NCBI GenBank assembly: GCA_946403625.1
Contig: CAMJAP010000003.1
Location: 1-64,000, forward strand
DNA: 64,000 nt
DNA from: an uncultured Lachnospiraceae bacterium
Lineage (GTDB): Bacteria; Bacillota; Clostridia; Lachnospirales; Lachnospiraceae
Reading direction: 5' to 3'
Position 1 is the first letter of the stretch. Each line of letters begins with the position of its first letter. The notes under the pieces were generated by a model. It did not search any database. It had not been told where the DNA came from and was given only the letters and a program-made list of their open reading frames with translations. Shown piece after piece: positions 36,966 through 45,467 of this stretch. The position numbers and the translations under genes were made by a program.

Positions 36966-38117
36966 ATGGATAACATACAGGTGAGCGGAGACGCACCAAA
37001 GGAGAAGTCTGCGCTTCAGACATACGGAACGATCATTGCGTTATTGGCAGCGCTGGTCGTATTGTTGGTAGGTGCCGCATTTTTGATCACGAACTTCCCG
37101 AAGAGTATGGGATCGCCGATGGATCGCGGTTTGCGGTGTTTGCAGGATAAGGAATATACGCAGGCGGTTGCGGCGTTTCGGGAAGCCATACAGCAGAATC
37201 CGCAAAATGTAAAGGCGTATGAAGGCATTGTATCTGCCTATGAAGGGCAGGGGGATGAGATCGCCGCACTGCATATGCTGGAGAAAGGGTATGAAAAAAC
37301 CGGTGATGAAACACTGGGGAGCCGGATGGAGGCGATGCGGGACTCTATGGGACCGATCATTACCGGCAGCAGTGCCACACCGGATCCGGACAGTCCGGTA
37401 GGAGAGGGCGAGACGGCCAGACAGCGGCAGGTGGCTCTTTTGCAAGAGGCGTATGAGCTGCTTTCCAAGAAAGACTATGACGGAATGTGCAGTGTGGACG
37501 GATCCGATGAGGCAGATCTGGTGATCTCGGAACTGCGGGGCGACCATGTGATCTATATCCCGGAGGACGGTAATCACGGTACCGGCACCGGCTGCGGGGT
37601 ATATCAGGTGAGCGGCGGTTATTTCTTCTACTATGGCGATTTCGTGGACGGTGAACGGCTGGGACACGGTGTATCCTACTGGTATAACGGCAGCGGCTAT
37701 GAGATCTACGACGGTGAGTGGAAAAATGATAAGCCGAACGGCTACGGTACTTCGTCGTTGGTATATTTCTACGGTGATGAGGAACACCGTACGGGTAATT
37801 TTGTAGACGGTCTGGAAGACGGCGATTTTGTGATCGAAAAGAAGGACGGCTACAGCAATACGGTTCTGACCGGCGAGTATTCGGTAGTATACGGCCGGCC
37901 GACGGAAGCAACGGAGCGTCTGGAAGAGATCGTTCAGGAAGTGGAAGCCAAGGAGGCCGCGGGGGAACCCGTGGGTCAGATGCTGCAGGGGCTGTACAAT
38001 GCTTACGATAATGCACAGACCTATTTGGATGAGACGATCTATCTGATCTTTGATGATTATACTTATATGACATATTACCGATACGGAGATCTGCTCGGCG
38101 CTTTGGGTTATCGATAA
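36966..38117 (+). CDS. Membrane-anchored TPR and MORN-repeat protein
   Basis: The ATG follows GGAGGGGG. One membrane helix (about 22-45), a short TPR pair (about 55-110, with AVAAFREAIQQNPQNVKAYEG), a Pro/Ser/Asp linker and two to three MORN-like repeats (about 215-300: YYGDFVDGERLGHG, YDGEWKNDKPNGYG), then a helical C terminus. 383 residues. MORN and TPR units are protein or lipid contact modules, so it may scaffold the locus. It lies 36 bases after the lipoprotein gene, and a strong terminator follows: it is the last gene of the unit. Confidence 0.75.
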   Translation: MDNIQVSGDAPKEKSALQTYGTIIALLAALVVLLVGAAFLITNFPKSMGSPMDRGLRCLQDKEYTQAVAAFREAIQQNPQNVKAYEGIVSAYEGQGDEIAALHMLEKGYEKTGDETLGSRMEAMRDSMGPIITGSSATPDPDSPVGEGETARQRQVALLQEAYELLSKKDYDGMCSVDGSDEADLVISELRGDHVIYIPEDGNHGTGTGCGVYQVSGGYFFYYGDFVDGERLGHGVSYWYNGSGYEIYDGEWKNDKPNGYGTSSLVYFYGDEEHRTGNFVDGLEDGDFVIEKKDGYSNTVLTGEYSVVYGRPTEATERLEEIVQEVEAKEAAGEPVGQMLQGLYNAYDNAQTYLDETIYLIFDDYTYMTYYRYGDLLGALGYR

Positions 38118-38126
38118 AAGTCACGG

Positions 38127-38155
38127 ACTCCGGTGGTTTTACCGGAGTTTTTTTT
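38127..38155 (+). terminator. Intrinsic terminator ending the exosortase locus
   Basis: ACTCCGGT and ACCGGAGT form a perfect eight-base stem with a six-base loop, followed by T8. Confidence 0.93.
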
Positions 38156-38251
38156 GAACTTAATTTAATTTAAGTAAAAGTTCTGCTTGAGAATAGTCAT
38201 AGTTACTATATTTTATGCGTAAAAACCTACACGAAAATTAAGAAAAAGTGC

Positions 38252-38280
38252 TTGTGAAAGTCGCACGTACGAGTTAAAAT
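38252..38280 (+). promoter_or_regulatory. Promoter of the orphan gene at 38330
   Basis: TTGTGA and TAAAAT are spaced by 17 bases, about 50 bases before the ATG. The rest of the 38156-38329 gap is AT-rich and without other visible content. Confidence 0.5.
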
Positions 38281-38329
38281 AAAAGTAATGACACTTAAAA
38301 AAATGTCGAATCACAGGGGGACTTAAAAT

Positions 38330-38827
38330 ATGAAGATATTTAATGTGATCGATACGGAAAAAGTGGCTCGCGGAGTAGAGCAGTTAAGCAGAAAAGTAGG
38401 ACTCTCTATGTCATCGGAGGACAGCAGGGAGATCCTTCGCAATGTCTGGAAAAATGTGGAGAATTTTTTGCCGGACCGGTATCTGAATGCCGGTGCCAAT
38501 ACCCTTATGGTCTTTGATCTGGAATCGTTTCTCGGAAAACAGTTTTCCCGTTATATGATGGCCAGAAAGACCTATATCAATCATGTTTTGTATGCGTTCA
38601 ACAGCCGCGGTTGTATGTCGGAGTTTGTAAAGGTGTTTCCGCCGTATGTTACTTTTCCGGAGCAGGCGGCAACAATGGAACATGGCGACTACAACAAGGT
38701 GTATGACTATTACCTGACGATATTGGAGGAAAAAGACCTGCTGGCGCATTTCGAGGAGTTCCCCATACCGGCCGGACACGGGCTGCAGCATCTGCCGGAG
38801 GCGATCCGGACGAAGTATTTCACCTAA
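38330..38827 (+). CDS. Unrecognised 165-residue soluble protein
   Basis: I do not recognise the family. The protein has no signal peptide or membrane segment, is mostly helical in look, and is moderately charged (FNVIDTEKVARGVEQLSRK at the start; TLMVFDLESFLGKQFSRYM in the middle). AGGGGGACTT supports the ATG. It has its own promoter and terminator between the exosortase locus and the SPFH operon, so it is a single-gene unit. Codon use matches the neighbours. Confidence 0.65.
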   Translation: MKIFNVIDTEKVARGVEQLSRKVGLSMSSEDSREILRNVWKNVENFLPDRYLNAGANTLMVFDLESFLGKQFSRYMMARKTYINHVLYAFNSRGCMSEFVKVFPPYVTFPEQAATMEHGDYNKVYDYYLTILEEKDLLAHFEEFPIPAGHGLQHLPEAIRTKYFT

Positions 38828-38848
38828 AAAAATCTGCAATGATTTATC

Positions 38849-38880
38849 AAGGGCATCCTGCTATGCGGGGTGTCCTTTTT
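38849..38880 (+). terminator. Intrinsic terminator after the orphan gene
   Basis: AAGGGCATCC pairs with GGGTGTCCTT (two wobble pairs), followed by T5. Confidence 0.8.
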
Positions 38881-38931
38881 GATATTTCCAAAGCGCAACT
38901 GCCGCGATCCCAAATGTCAACCGGGAGATTG

Positions 38932-38971
38932 TTGACAAAAACAAAGCATATTGATATCATAATGATATCAA
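38932..38971 (+). promoter_or_regulatory. Promoter with palindromic operator for the SPFH/RHH operon
   Basis: A perfect TTGACA is followed by a 17-base spacer and TATCAT. The -10 lies inside a perfect inverted repeat: TTGATATCAT and ATGATATCAA around a single A (38951-38971). A protein bound there would block the promoter. The ribbon-helix-helix protein encoded by the same operon is the obvious candidate. A leader of about 105 bases follows, with a hairpin TACAGG...CCTGTA near 39025-39054. Confidence 0.75.
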
Positions 38972-39075
38972 ATAAAATTACATCTTGCGAAGGCCAAGCG
39001 GATGTATACAAACACAAAAGTTACAGGAACGCCGCAGGGCGGTATTCCCTGTAACAAGCCAAAGGAGGAGTAGTT

Positions 39076-40077
39076 ATGGGAACGAATGTAAAGGAAAAGA
39101 TCATTAAAGGTCACAAGATCGGCGGGTTGGTGTTAGTTGTCAGTATCCTGCTTTATATACTGGCAATCCCCGGAATTATGGTGGGCGGTTTCGTCGCATT
39201 GGCCAGCATCATCTGGCTGTGTGTCGGCTGGGTCACCTGGCTGGGACTGAAAGTTTTGAAACCGAATGAGGCACTGGTACTTACACTCTTCGGTAAATAT
39301 GTTGGAACTCTGGTAGGCGACGGTTTCTTCTGGGTAAATCCGTTCTGCACCGCATTCAACCCGGCATCCGGCACCAAGCTCGGACAGAGCGGTGATGTAG
39401 CAGTCAACAAATCCACCCTTACGGTGACCGCACAGGGCGCAACGGTATCGACGGATTCCTACAGCAAGAAGATCTCACTGAAGGTAATGACCCTTTCCAA
39501 CAGCAAGCAGAAGGTAAACGATGTACTGGGTAATCCGGTGGAAGTGGCAGTTGCAGTTATGTGGAAAGTAAGAGATACCGCAAAGGCAGTATTTGAGGTA
39601 GACAACTTTAAGGAGTATCTTTCCCTGCAGGTAGATACCGCAGTACGAAATGTAGTAAAGATTTATCCGTATGATGTAACCGACAATGTAGATACCACCG
39701 GTGACGGTGTAGCCGATGACGGCAGCCTGCGCGGATCCACCGAGCTGGTAGCCAGAAAGATCAAAGAAGAGATCCAGAGCAAAGTATTCGGTGCCGGACT
39801 GGAGATCGTAGATGCTCGTATCACCTACCTGGCATACGCTCCGGAGATCGCAGCAGCAATGTTGCAGAGACAGCAGGCATCTGCAGTTGTCGATGCAAGA
39901 AAGCTGATTGTAGACGGCGCGGTAGGTATGGTAGAATTGGCTTTGGAACGTCTCAATGAGAGACAGACCGTAGTGCTGGACGAGGAACGGAAAGCAGCTA
40001 TGGTATCGAACCTTCTGGTAGTGCTTTGCGGCAATCACGACGCACAGCCCATTGTAAATTCGGGGAGTTTATATTAA
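39076..40077 (+). CDS. SPFH/band 7 membrane protein
   Basis: The ATG follows AAAGGAGGAG. Two hydrophobic helices at about 13-33 and 35-56 anchor the protein, then an SPFH domain (about 60-290) with KPNEALVLTLFGKYVGTL, GDGFFWVNPF, EVAVAVMWKV and LAYAPEIAAAMLQRQQA, which are typical flotillin/stomatin-like blocks. 333 residues. It would form oligomeric membrane microdomain scaffolds facing the cytoplasm. Its stop overlaps the start of the ribbon-helix-helix gene by one base (TAATG), a fixed pairing seen in many Firmicutes whose purpose is unclear. Confidence 0.92.
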   Translation: MGTNVKEKIIKGHKIGGLVLVVSILLYILAIPGIMVGGFVALASIIWLCVGWVTWLGLKVLKPNEALVLTLFGKYVGTLVGDGFFWVNPFCTAFNPASGTKLGQSGDVAVNKSTLTVTAQGATVSTDSYSKKISLKVMTLSNSKQKVNDVLGNPVEVAVAVMWKVRDTAKAVFEVDNFKEYLSLQVDTAVRNVVKIYPYDVTDNVDTTGDGVADDGSLRGSTELVARKIKEEIQSKVFGAGLEIVDARITYLAYAPEIAAAMLQRQQASAVVDARKLIVDGAVGMVELALERLNERQTVVLDEERKAAMVSNLLVVLCGNHDAQPIVNSGSLY

Positions 40078-40274
40078 TGGCGGAAAAGAAACAGGTACCG
40101 TTACGGTTATCGGAAAAACTGTATGATGCGATCGCGGCGTGGGCGGAAGATGATTTTCGTTCGGTGAACGGGCAGATCGAGTATCTGTTGACGGAGTGCG
40201 TCAAGCAACGCAAGAAGGACGGCAAGTATGTCGGGCAGGATATCGATGTACCCCCGAAGCTGGACATCCAGTGA
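40077..40274 (+). CDS. Small ribbon-helix-helix (Arc-like) protein
   Basis: This 65-residue protein starts at the ATG overlapping the SPFH stop; longer readings would begin inside the SPFH gene. QVPLRLSEKLYDAIAAWAED followed by RSVNGQIEYLLTECV is the strand plus two helices of an RHH fold. It then has a short basic and polar tail. Such proteins bind DNA palindromes as dimers of dimers. The palindrome at 38951 in the operon promoter is the likely target, making this an autorepressor. It may also contact the SPFH protein; that is inference. Confidence 0.85.
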   Translation: MAEKKQVPLRLSEKLYDAIAAWAEDDFRSVNGQIEYLLTECVKQRKKDGKYVGQDIDVPPKLDIQ

Positions 40275-40292
40275 GCGACCATCCGAACACAG

Positions 40293-40336
40293 CACCCGGT
40301 GCAAAGCGTAAATCGCAATGCATCGGGTGTTTTTTT
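40293..40336 (+). terminator. Intrinsic terminator after the SPFH/RHH operon
   Basis: CACCCGGTGCA and TGCATCGGGTG pair (one wobble) with an inner GCG/CGC, followed by T8. Confidence 0.9.
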
Positions 40337-40347
40337 GTCGGTGATGT

Positions 40348-40376
40348 TTTACATCAAGTCGGAAATATGTTAAAAT
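40348..40376 (+). promoter_or_regulatory. Promoter before the gene at 40413
   Basis: TTTACA and TAAAAT are spaced by 17 bases, 36 bases ahead of the ATG. Confidence 0.5.
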
Positions 40377-40412
40377 CGGTTCGTTGCAGGTAACAATAGC
40401 AGAACGGAAGAA

Positions 40413-41135
40413 ATGGCGCAGATGGGAGCATCGCAGTTTCGGGAAAATCTGATGGACAAAGCCACTATGGCGGTGTTTCGATTGCTGGCCGGCGGTTTGA
40501 AGAAAAAGACCGCACACGAGCAATATGCGCAGAACGAGGCGGCCTGGAAAGAAAAGGGAACGGATTCGTTTGTGGAGAATCAGCCGCAATTGACCTGGCT
40601 GTTGTACGGAACGGCCAATAAGCTGGAACGGAAACTGTTTTTTCATGGCCGGGATCTGACCGCTGCCGAGAATTCCTGCGAGGTGATCGCCACCTACAAT
40701 GCGCTGCTGGCGCTGGAGCGGGCAGCCGGAGCAGGGAAGAAGCATAAACACCGTACCCTGCCGGAGTTGTTGTATTTGTTTTCCAAAAAAGGGATCTGCT
40801 ACAAAGGCATCTTCGGGACGGATCCCAAGGCACTGGAGCGGTTCTTTCGGGAACATAATTTTCGGACGGCCGGCTGTCGGGGAAAACAGATCACCGAAGA
40901 GAGGCTGGCAGAATACGAAAAGGACTATGATGCCTTTATCATGACGGCATTTAACGAGGGACAGAACCCGTTTTCCATGGTGCATACGATGTGCATCTCC
41001 AAAGAAAAACAGGGTTACTGTCGGCATAATGACAGTGTACGGCTGAAGTATTATGAGCATTTGTATGATGCCGTGACGGATTATCGGGGCGGCAGAGGGC
41101 ATGCGTTCTGCGTTCTGGCGATCGGCAATCGGTAA
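40413..41135 (+). CDS. Unrecognised protein with possible papain-like/C39-like active site
   Basis: The 240-residue protein has no signal peptide. A Cys at the start of a helix (SCEVIATYNALLAL, near residue 89) and a downstream His in VHTMCISK (near 190) followed by RHNDSVRLKYYE have the order and spacing of papain-fold cysteine peptidases of the C39 kind. PELLYLFSKKGI and GTDPKALERFF fit the helical part of that fold. No transporter or precursor-peptide gene is adjacent. The start ATG has a GGAAG close upstream; an in-frame ATG at 40422 is possible. The family name is uncertain and activity is inferred only from motif placement. Confidence 0.55.
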   Translation: MAQMGASQFRENLMDKATMAVFRLLAGGLKKKTAHEQYAQNEAAWKEKGTDSFVENQPQLTWLLYGTANKLERKLFFHGRDLTAAENSCEVIATYNALLALERAAGAGKKHKHRTLPELLYLFSKKGICYKGIFGTDPKALERFFREHNFRTAGCRGKQITEERLAEYEKDYDAFIMTAFNEGQNPFSMVHTMCISKEKQGYCRHNDSVRLKYYEHLYDAVTDYRGGRGHAFCVLAIGNR

Positions 41136-41184
41136 CAAACGATTTCTGTATTAGGGGGAAATTCAGAAATGGCAGGGATGATAA

Positions 41185-41949
41185 ATGAGTGAAACAGAGC
41201 AGAAGATATTGTTCAGCGAGTCCAAGGATCAGCAGTTTCGCGATGCGGATGCGGACGGTGCCATCGGGATGCGGGCGTATCTGAATTACTTTCAGGATGC
41301 CGCAACCACGTTTATGCACCGGTTGGGCTGGGGCAACGATACCATCCATGAAAAGTACGGTGTTGCCTGGGTGTTTTTGAAATACCGTATGCAGGTATTG
41401 GCCAAAACCACCTATCACGAGCCGCTGCACATCGAGTGCTGGGCGGAACCGGCCGGGCATTCCGTAGCGCTGCGCAATGCGGTGGAGATCCGGATGGGAG
41501 ATCAGGTCATGGCGCGGGGACGACTGGAGAGTTGTCTGGTGGATCTGGATACTATGCGTGTGACCAGACTGGATCGGATCGGTTTTCGGCCGGAGGTGAC
41601 GCTGGAGCGGGCCAATCCGGTAGAGGCCTTTACGCAGATCCGTCAGAATACCGAGGACATGTGGGAGATCTATCCGTATACCGTGCGCTACACGGATCTG
41701 GACAACAACCGGCATATGACCAATCTGCGCTACATACAGCTGGTGATGGATGCGTTTCAACCGGAGGAGTATCGGGGCAAGATGCTTTCGGATCTGGAGA
41801 TCCATTACCGTAATCAGTGCATGTTCGGGGAGCAGCTTACGATCCTGCGCGAGAAGGAAGAGGATGCCCACCGCATACTGACACTCAAAAAAGACGGGAC
41901 CCCGGCGGTATGCGCGAGGGTGCGGTTTGCGGATGCGGTGATCCTGTAA
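41185..41949 (+). CDS. Acyl-ACP thioesterase
   Basis: This is a 254-residue double hot-dog protein of the FatA/FatB-like bacterial group that releases fatty acids from acyl carrier protein. The first hot-dog has MRAYLNYFQDAATTFMHRLG and GVAWVFLKYRMQV. The second has VRYTDLDNNRHMTNLRYIQ, holding the catalytic Asn/His pair. It is cytoplasmic. A ribosome site AGGGATG lies before the ATG. It stands alone between the gene at 40413 and ddh. Confidence 0.88.
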   Translation: MSETEQKILFSESKDQQFRDADADGAIGMRAYLNYFQDAATTFMHRLGWGNDTIHEKYGVAWVFLKYRMQVLAKTTYHEPLHIECWAEPAGHSVALRNAVEIRMGDQVMARGRLESCLVDLDTMRVTRLDRIGFRPEVTLERANPVEAFTQIRQNTEDMWEIYPYTVRYTDLDNNRHMTNLRYIQLVMDAFQPEEYRGKMLSDLEIHYRNQCMFGEQLTILREKEEDAHRILTLKKDGTPAVCARVRFADAVIL

Positions 41950-42090
41950 AAGTGCGGGAACGCAACTGCGAGATAATGGTAATATCACTGACGAGGTGAT
42001 AAAATATATTACAATAAAGCAATTCCGGGGAAGAATGACAAGCAGAGAAAAAGTCGAAGGACCGGAAGAAAAGAGAGGAGAAACAGAAAA

Positions 42091-43077
42091 ATGAGTATTA
42101 AAATCGGTATTTTGGGTTACGGGAACCTGTCCCGCGGTGTGGAAAGTGCCATCCGTCAGAACGATGATCTGGAGCTGGCAGTGGTATTTACCCGCAGAGA
42201 TCCGGCAAGTCTGAAAGTAAGAACGGAAGGTGTGCCGGTATGTTCCGTAGACAATATCGCAGACTGGAAAGACAAGATCGATGTGCTGGTATTGGGCGGT
42301 GGCAGTGCGACCGACCTGCCGGAGCAGACACCGAAGTACGCGGAGATGTTCAATGTCGTAGACAGCTTTGACACCCACGCACGTATCGGCGAGCATTTTG
42401 CAAATGTCGATGCCGCAGCCAAGAAGGGCGGCAAGGTCGGCATCATCTCCATCGGCTGGGATCCGGGTATGTTCTCCCTGGTTCGTATGGTATCCGATGC
42501 GGTACTTCCGGAAGGCAAGCATTATACTTTCTGGGGACGCGGTGTCAGCCAGGGACATTCCGATGCGATCCGCCGCATTGAAGGCGTAAAGGATGCAAGA
42601 CAGTATACCGTTCCGGTAGAGGCAGCCGTAGAGCAGGTGCGCAGCGGTTCCAATCCGGAGCTGACTACCCGTCAGATGCACACCAGAGAGTGCTTCGTGG
42701 TAGCCGAGGAAGGTGCAGACAAGGCTCGTATCGAAAAAGAGATCAAGGAAATGCCGAACTACTTCGCAGATTATGATACCACCGTACATTTCATCAGCGA
42801 AGAGGAACTGAAAGCAAATCACAGCGGTCTGCCGCACGGCGGTTTCGTGATCCGCAGCGGGGTGAGCGGTTTTGAAAAAGAAAACAAGCACATCATCGAG
42901 TACAACCTGAAGCTGGATTCCAATCCGGAGTTTACCGGATCCGTGATCGCAGCGTATGCAAGAGCTGCATACCGTCTGTCCAAGGAAGGCCAGAGCGGAT
43001 GCAAGACGATCTTCGATATCGCACCGGCTTACCTGAGTGCAAAGAGTGCGGACGAATTGAGACACAGCCTGTTGTAA
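42091..43077 (+). CDS. ddh: meso-Diaminopimelate dehydrogenase
   Basis: It makes meso-diaminopimelate from tetrahydrodipicolinate in one NADPH-dependent step, for lysine and peptidoglycan. Features: the N-terminal Rossmann motif ILGYGNLSRGVE, SATDLPEQTPKYA, DSFDTHARI, ISIGWDPGMFSL, FWGRGVSQGHSDAIRRI and the C-terminal YARAAYRLSKEG. 328 residues, normal. GAGAGGAGAAAC precedes the ATG. The 141-base gap upstream holds a TATCAC/GTGATA inverted repeat (near 41983-42001) next to a weak -10 (TACAAT), possibly an operator. A terminator follows. Confidence 0.95.
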   Translation: MSIKIGILGYGNLSRGVESAIRQNDDLELAVVFTRRDPASLKVRTEGVPVCSVDNIADWKDKIDVLVLGGGSATDLPEQTPKYAEMFNVVDSFDTHARIGEHFANVDAAAKKGGKVGIISIGWDPGMFSLVRMVSDAVLPEGKHYTFWGRGVSQGHSDAIRRIEGVKDARQYTVPVEAAVEQVRSGSNPELTTRQMHTRECFVVAEEGADKARIEKEIKEMPNYFADYDTTVHFISEEELKANHSGLPHGGFVIRSGVSGFEKENKHIIEYNLKLDSNPEFTGSVIAAYARAAYRLSKEGQSGCKTIFDIAPAYLSAKSADELRHSLL

Positions 43078-43095
43078 TGAAACATTGAAAACTTA

Positions 43096-43128
43096 CGCCC
43101 CGGAACTTTTCGTTTCGGGGTGTTGTTT
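43096..43128 (+). terminator. Intrinsic terminator after ddh
   Basis: An eleven-base stem (CGCCCCGGAAC with GTTTCGGGGTG, wobbles included) has a five-base loop and a TTGTTT tail. Confidence 0.85.
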
Positions 43129-43166
43129 AAAGAAAACAAAAAACGAAAAGATGGAGGGGTAGCGCA

Positions 43167-45467
43167 TTGAATGCTTGTCCGAATTGCGGAGCAGAACTAA
43201 AATTTGATATTGTGTCACAAAAGCTGGCCTGTCCGTTCTGCGGAGCCATGATCGATCCGTCCGCCTATACGGATTTCGGCGCTGCAGCAGAAGAAGTCCA
43301 TGTATCTGCGGATATGGCAGCCCCTGCGGAAGAAGGGATCGCACAGGATGTGGTTCCGGCATCGCAGGTGATCCCGGACAGTGTGTCGAATTACGCACAG
43401 GGTACCGGAAACCTCGGTCCTTCGGGCGGTGCCATGGGGCCGTCCGGCAGCTTTGCGTCCGTCGGCGGCGCGGGAACCGGTTTTGCAAGCCAGGGCAGCG
43501 GTGTGTCCGGCAGCTTTGCATCTCAGGGCGGTGCGACGCCTGCGGGCGGTGGCTTTGCAGGACAGGGGATCGGCACCTACGGCAGCAGCTTTGCATCGCA
43601 GGGCGCAGCACCGGTCGGCGGCGGTTTTATGCAGCAGGGCCAGGGCGGTGCCTTTGGCGGCAGTACGAACTTTGCCGCAGCAGGATCATCCACGGCGGCA
43701 GCACAGAATATGGCCGCGATGGGTGTCGGAGCTGCAGTGACCGGAATGACGGGAATGGCAGGCAACGCACCGATGGCAGGGCAGGCGCCGAATGCGATGC
43801 CCACGGCAACACCTTTCCCGGGACAGGCACCGGTAGCCGGAGGTTATATACCGACAGCCGCACCGTATCCGGGTACGATGCCGATGCAGGCACAGGCGTA
43901 TCCGACGCAGCAGGCACAGATGAATCCGTCGGTGGAGGATCCGAACTTTGATCCGACGGCAAACTATCAGGATCTGGAAGTGATCGCCTATAGTTGTCCG
44001 CAGTGCGGCGGCAGCATTTATTCCACGGACGAATCCGTGAACGGTTTCTGCAGTTTCTGCGGATCCAATATCACGCTGCAGTCCCGAATGGCAAAGATGA
44101 AATACCCCAAATTTGTCCTGCCGTTCCGTGTCAATAAAAATGCCTGCAAGCAGTATTACTTAAATCATGTGAAAAAGGCGTTTTTTGCGCCGAAAGAATT
44201 GAAGAATCCGGAGTATCTGGATCGTTTCCGCGGGATCTATATGCCGTATTGGGGCTATGATGTGATGTGTTACGGCAATGTAATGCTGGAAGGTACCCGC
44301 AGTTATCGTCGCGGAGATTATGTATTTACGGAGCATTATCAGTGTACCGGTCTGGTGGACGCCTTTTATAAGGGACTTTCCTTTGATGCATCGTCTTCGT
44401 TTGACGATTACTACAGCGAGCAGATCGCACCGTATGATGCGCACGCGAGGGTTGATTTTAACCCGGCATATCTGAGCGGTTTTTATGCGGACCTGCAGGA
44501 TGTATCCTACCATCTCTATGAGTCGGATGCGATCGATTTCGGACGGAAGCAGATCATGGAGGGGATCAAAAAATCCCAGGCATTTCCGGGGCTGAGTTTT
44601 TCGCCGCAGCAGGAGAAACGGATCAATCCGGCGGTCGATGCCCGTCACGACGGTGTTTATACGGCGTTCTTCCCGGTGTGGTTCCTGTCGTACCGGAACA
44701 ATGACCGTGTTGCCTATGCGGTCGTAAACGGACAGACCGGAAAACTGATCAGTGACCTGCCGGTCGATAAAAAGAAATTTGTGATATCGGCAGCCTTGAT
44801 GGCGATCCCGTTGTTCTTTTTGTTGATGTCACTGCCTACCATGATGCCGGCCAGTACGCTGCTTTTGGGCGAGCTGCTCTCCGTGCTGGCGGTAATGCGG
44901 CTGATGAGAACCGTGAAAAAAGTATACGAAAGAGACCGGAGACTGGATGACCGCGGATACCTGAGCAAGCGCAGTCAGGCAGAGTTTCATCAGGCGCAGG
45001 CAGAGATCGCCAAGAAAAAACGAAGAGAACAGGGCGTTGGCAGTGTGCTGATCATAGGAATATTTGTCAGCATTGTATTTGTGATCATGTCGCCGGAGGC
45101 AGCATTTGGTATGCTGGAAGGAATCTCAAAGGCCGGTAACGGCGGCAAGGCGATCATCGCGCTGATCCTGGCGGTGCTTCTGGTGGTGGTGAATGCCAGC
45201 GGCGGAAAGGTAGTGAAACAGGTGGCAAAGAGCGGGGCAGGAACGCTGATGCTGGGCGTATGGCTGATTTTTGCAGCCACTCTGTATGGCAGTTTCGTGA
45301 TCCTGCTGGATCCGGTGAGCAATCTGCCGTATTATCTCGGCGTGATCATGCTTTTTGCAGGAACGCTGATCGCACAGCTGATGGCTTTGGAGCAGTACAA
45401 CAATCTGACTACCAGACCGTTGCCGCAGCTGAACCGGAAGGGAGGTGACGACAGTGCGCAGGATTAA
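43167..45467 (+). CDS. Double zinc-ribbon membrane protein with Gly/Ala-rich linker
   Basis: A TTG start is supported by GGAGGGG seven bases upstream. The N-terminal zinc ribbon (CPNCG near 4, CPFCG near 23) is followed by about 225 residues of Gly/Ala/Gln/Pro/Ser low complexity, a second ribbon (YSCPQCGGSIY, FCSFCGSN, near 272-295), a conserved globular region (about 300-500, with YMPYWGYDVMCYG and FPVWFLSYRNNDRVAYAVVNGQTG), and four or more C-terminal membrane helices. The second part matches TFIIB-type zinc-ribbon membrane proteins of Clostridia, function unknown. 766 residues. It overlaps the TPM gene by 14 bases. Confidence 0.75.
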   Translation: MNACPNCGAELKFDIVSQKLACPFCGAMIDPSAYTDFGAAAEEVHVSADMAAPAEEGIAQDVVPASQVIPDSVSNYAQGTGNLGPSGGAMGPSGSFASVGGAGTGFASQGSGVSGSFASQGGATPAGGGFAGQGIGTYGSSFASQGAAPVGGGFMQQGQGGAFGGSTNFAAAGSSTAAAQNMAAMGVGAAVTGMTGMAGNAPMAGQAPNAMPTATPFPGQAPVAGGYIPTAAPYPGTMPMQAQAYPTQQAQMNPSVEDPNFDPTANYQDLEVIAYSCPQCGGSIYSTDESVNGFCSFCGSNITLQSRMAKMKYPKFVLPFRVNKNACKQYYLNHVKKAFFAPKELKNPEYLDRFRGIYMPYWGYDVMCYGNVMLEGTRSYRRGDYVFTEHYQCTGLVDAFYKGLSFDASSSFDDYYSEQIAPYDAHARVDFNPAYLSGFYADLQDVSYHLYESDAIDFGRKQIMEGIKKSQAFPGLSFSPQQEKRINPAVDARHDGVYTAFFPVWFLSYRNNDRVAYAVVNGQTGKLISDLPVDKKKFVISAALMAIPLFFLLMSLPTMMPASTLLLGELLSVLAVMRLMRTVKKVYERDRRLDDRGYLSKRSQAEFHQAQAEIAKKKRREQGVGSVLIIGIFVSIVFVIMSPEAAFGMLEGISKAGNGGKAIIALILAVLLVVVNASGGKVVKQVAKSGAGTLMLGVWLIFAATLYGSFVILLDPVSNLPYYLGVIMLFAGTLIAQLMALEQYNNLTTRPLPQLNRKGGDDSAQD

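Noticed and set aside
38839-39054. 71-codon open frame before the SPFH gene
   Set aside because: It spans a terminator, a promoter and the operator palindrome, and lacks a ribosome site.
43400-43960. Gly/Ala/Gln-rich region read as a tandem repeat array or CRISPR-like element
   Set aside because: It is in frame, low-complexity coding sequence without constant repeat length; no CRISPR array was seen anywhere in the window.
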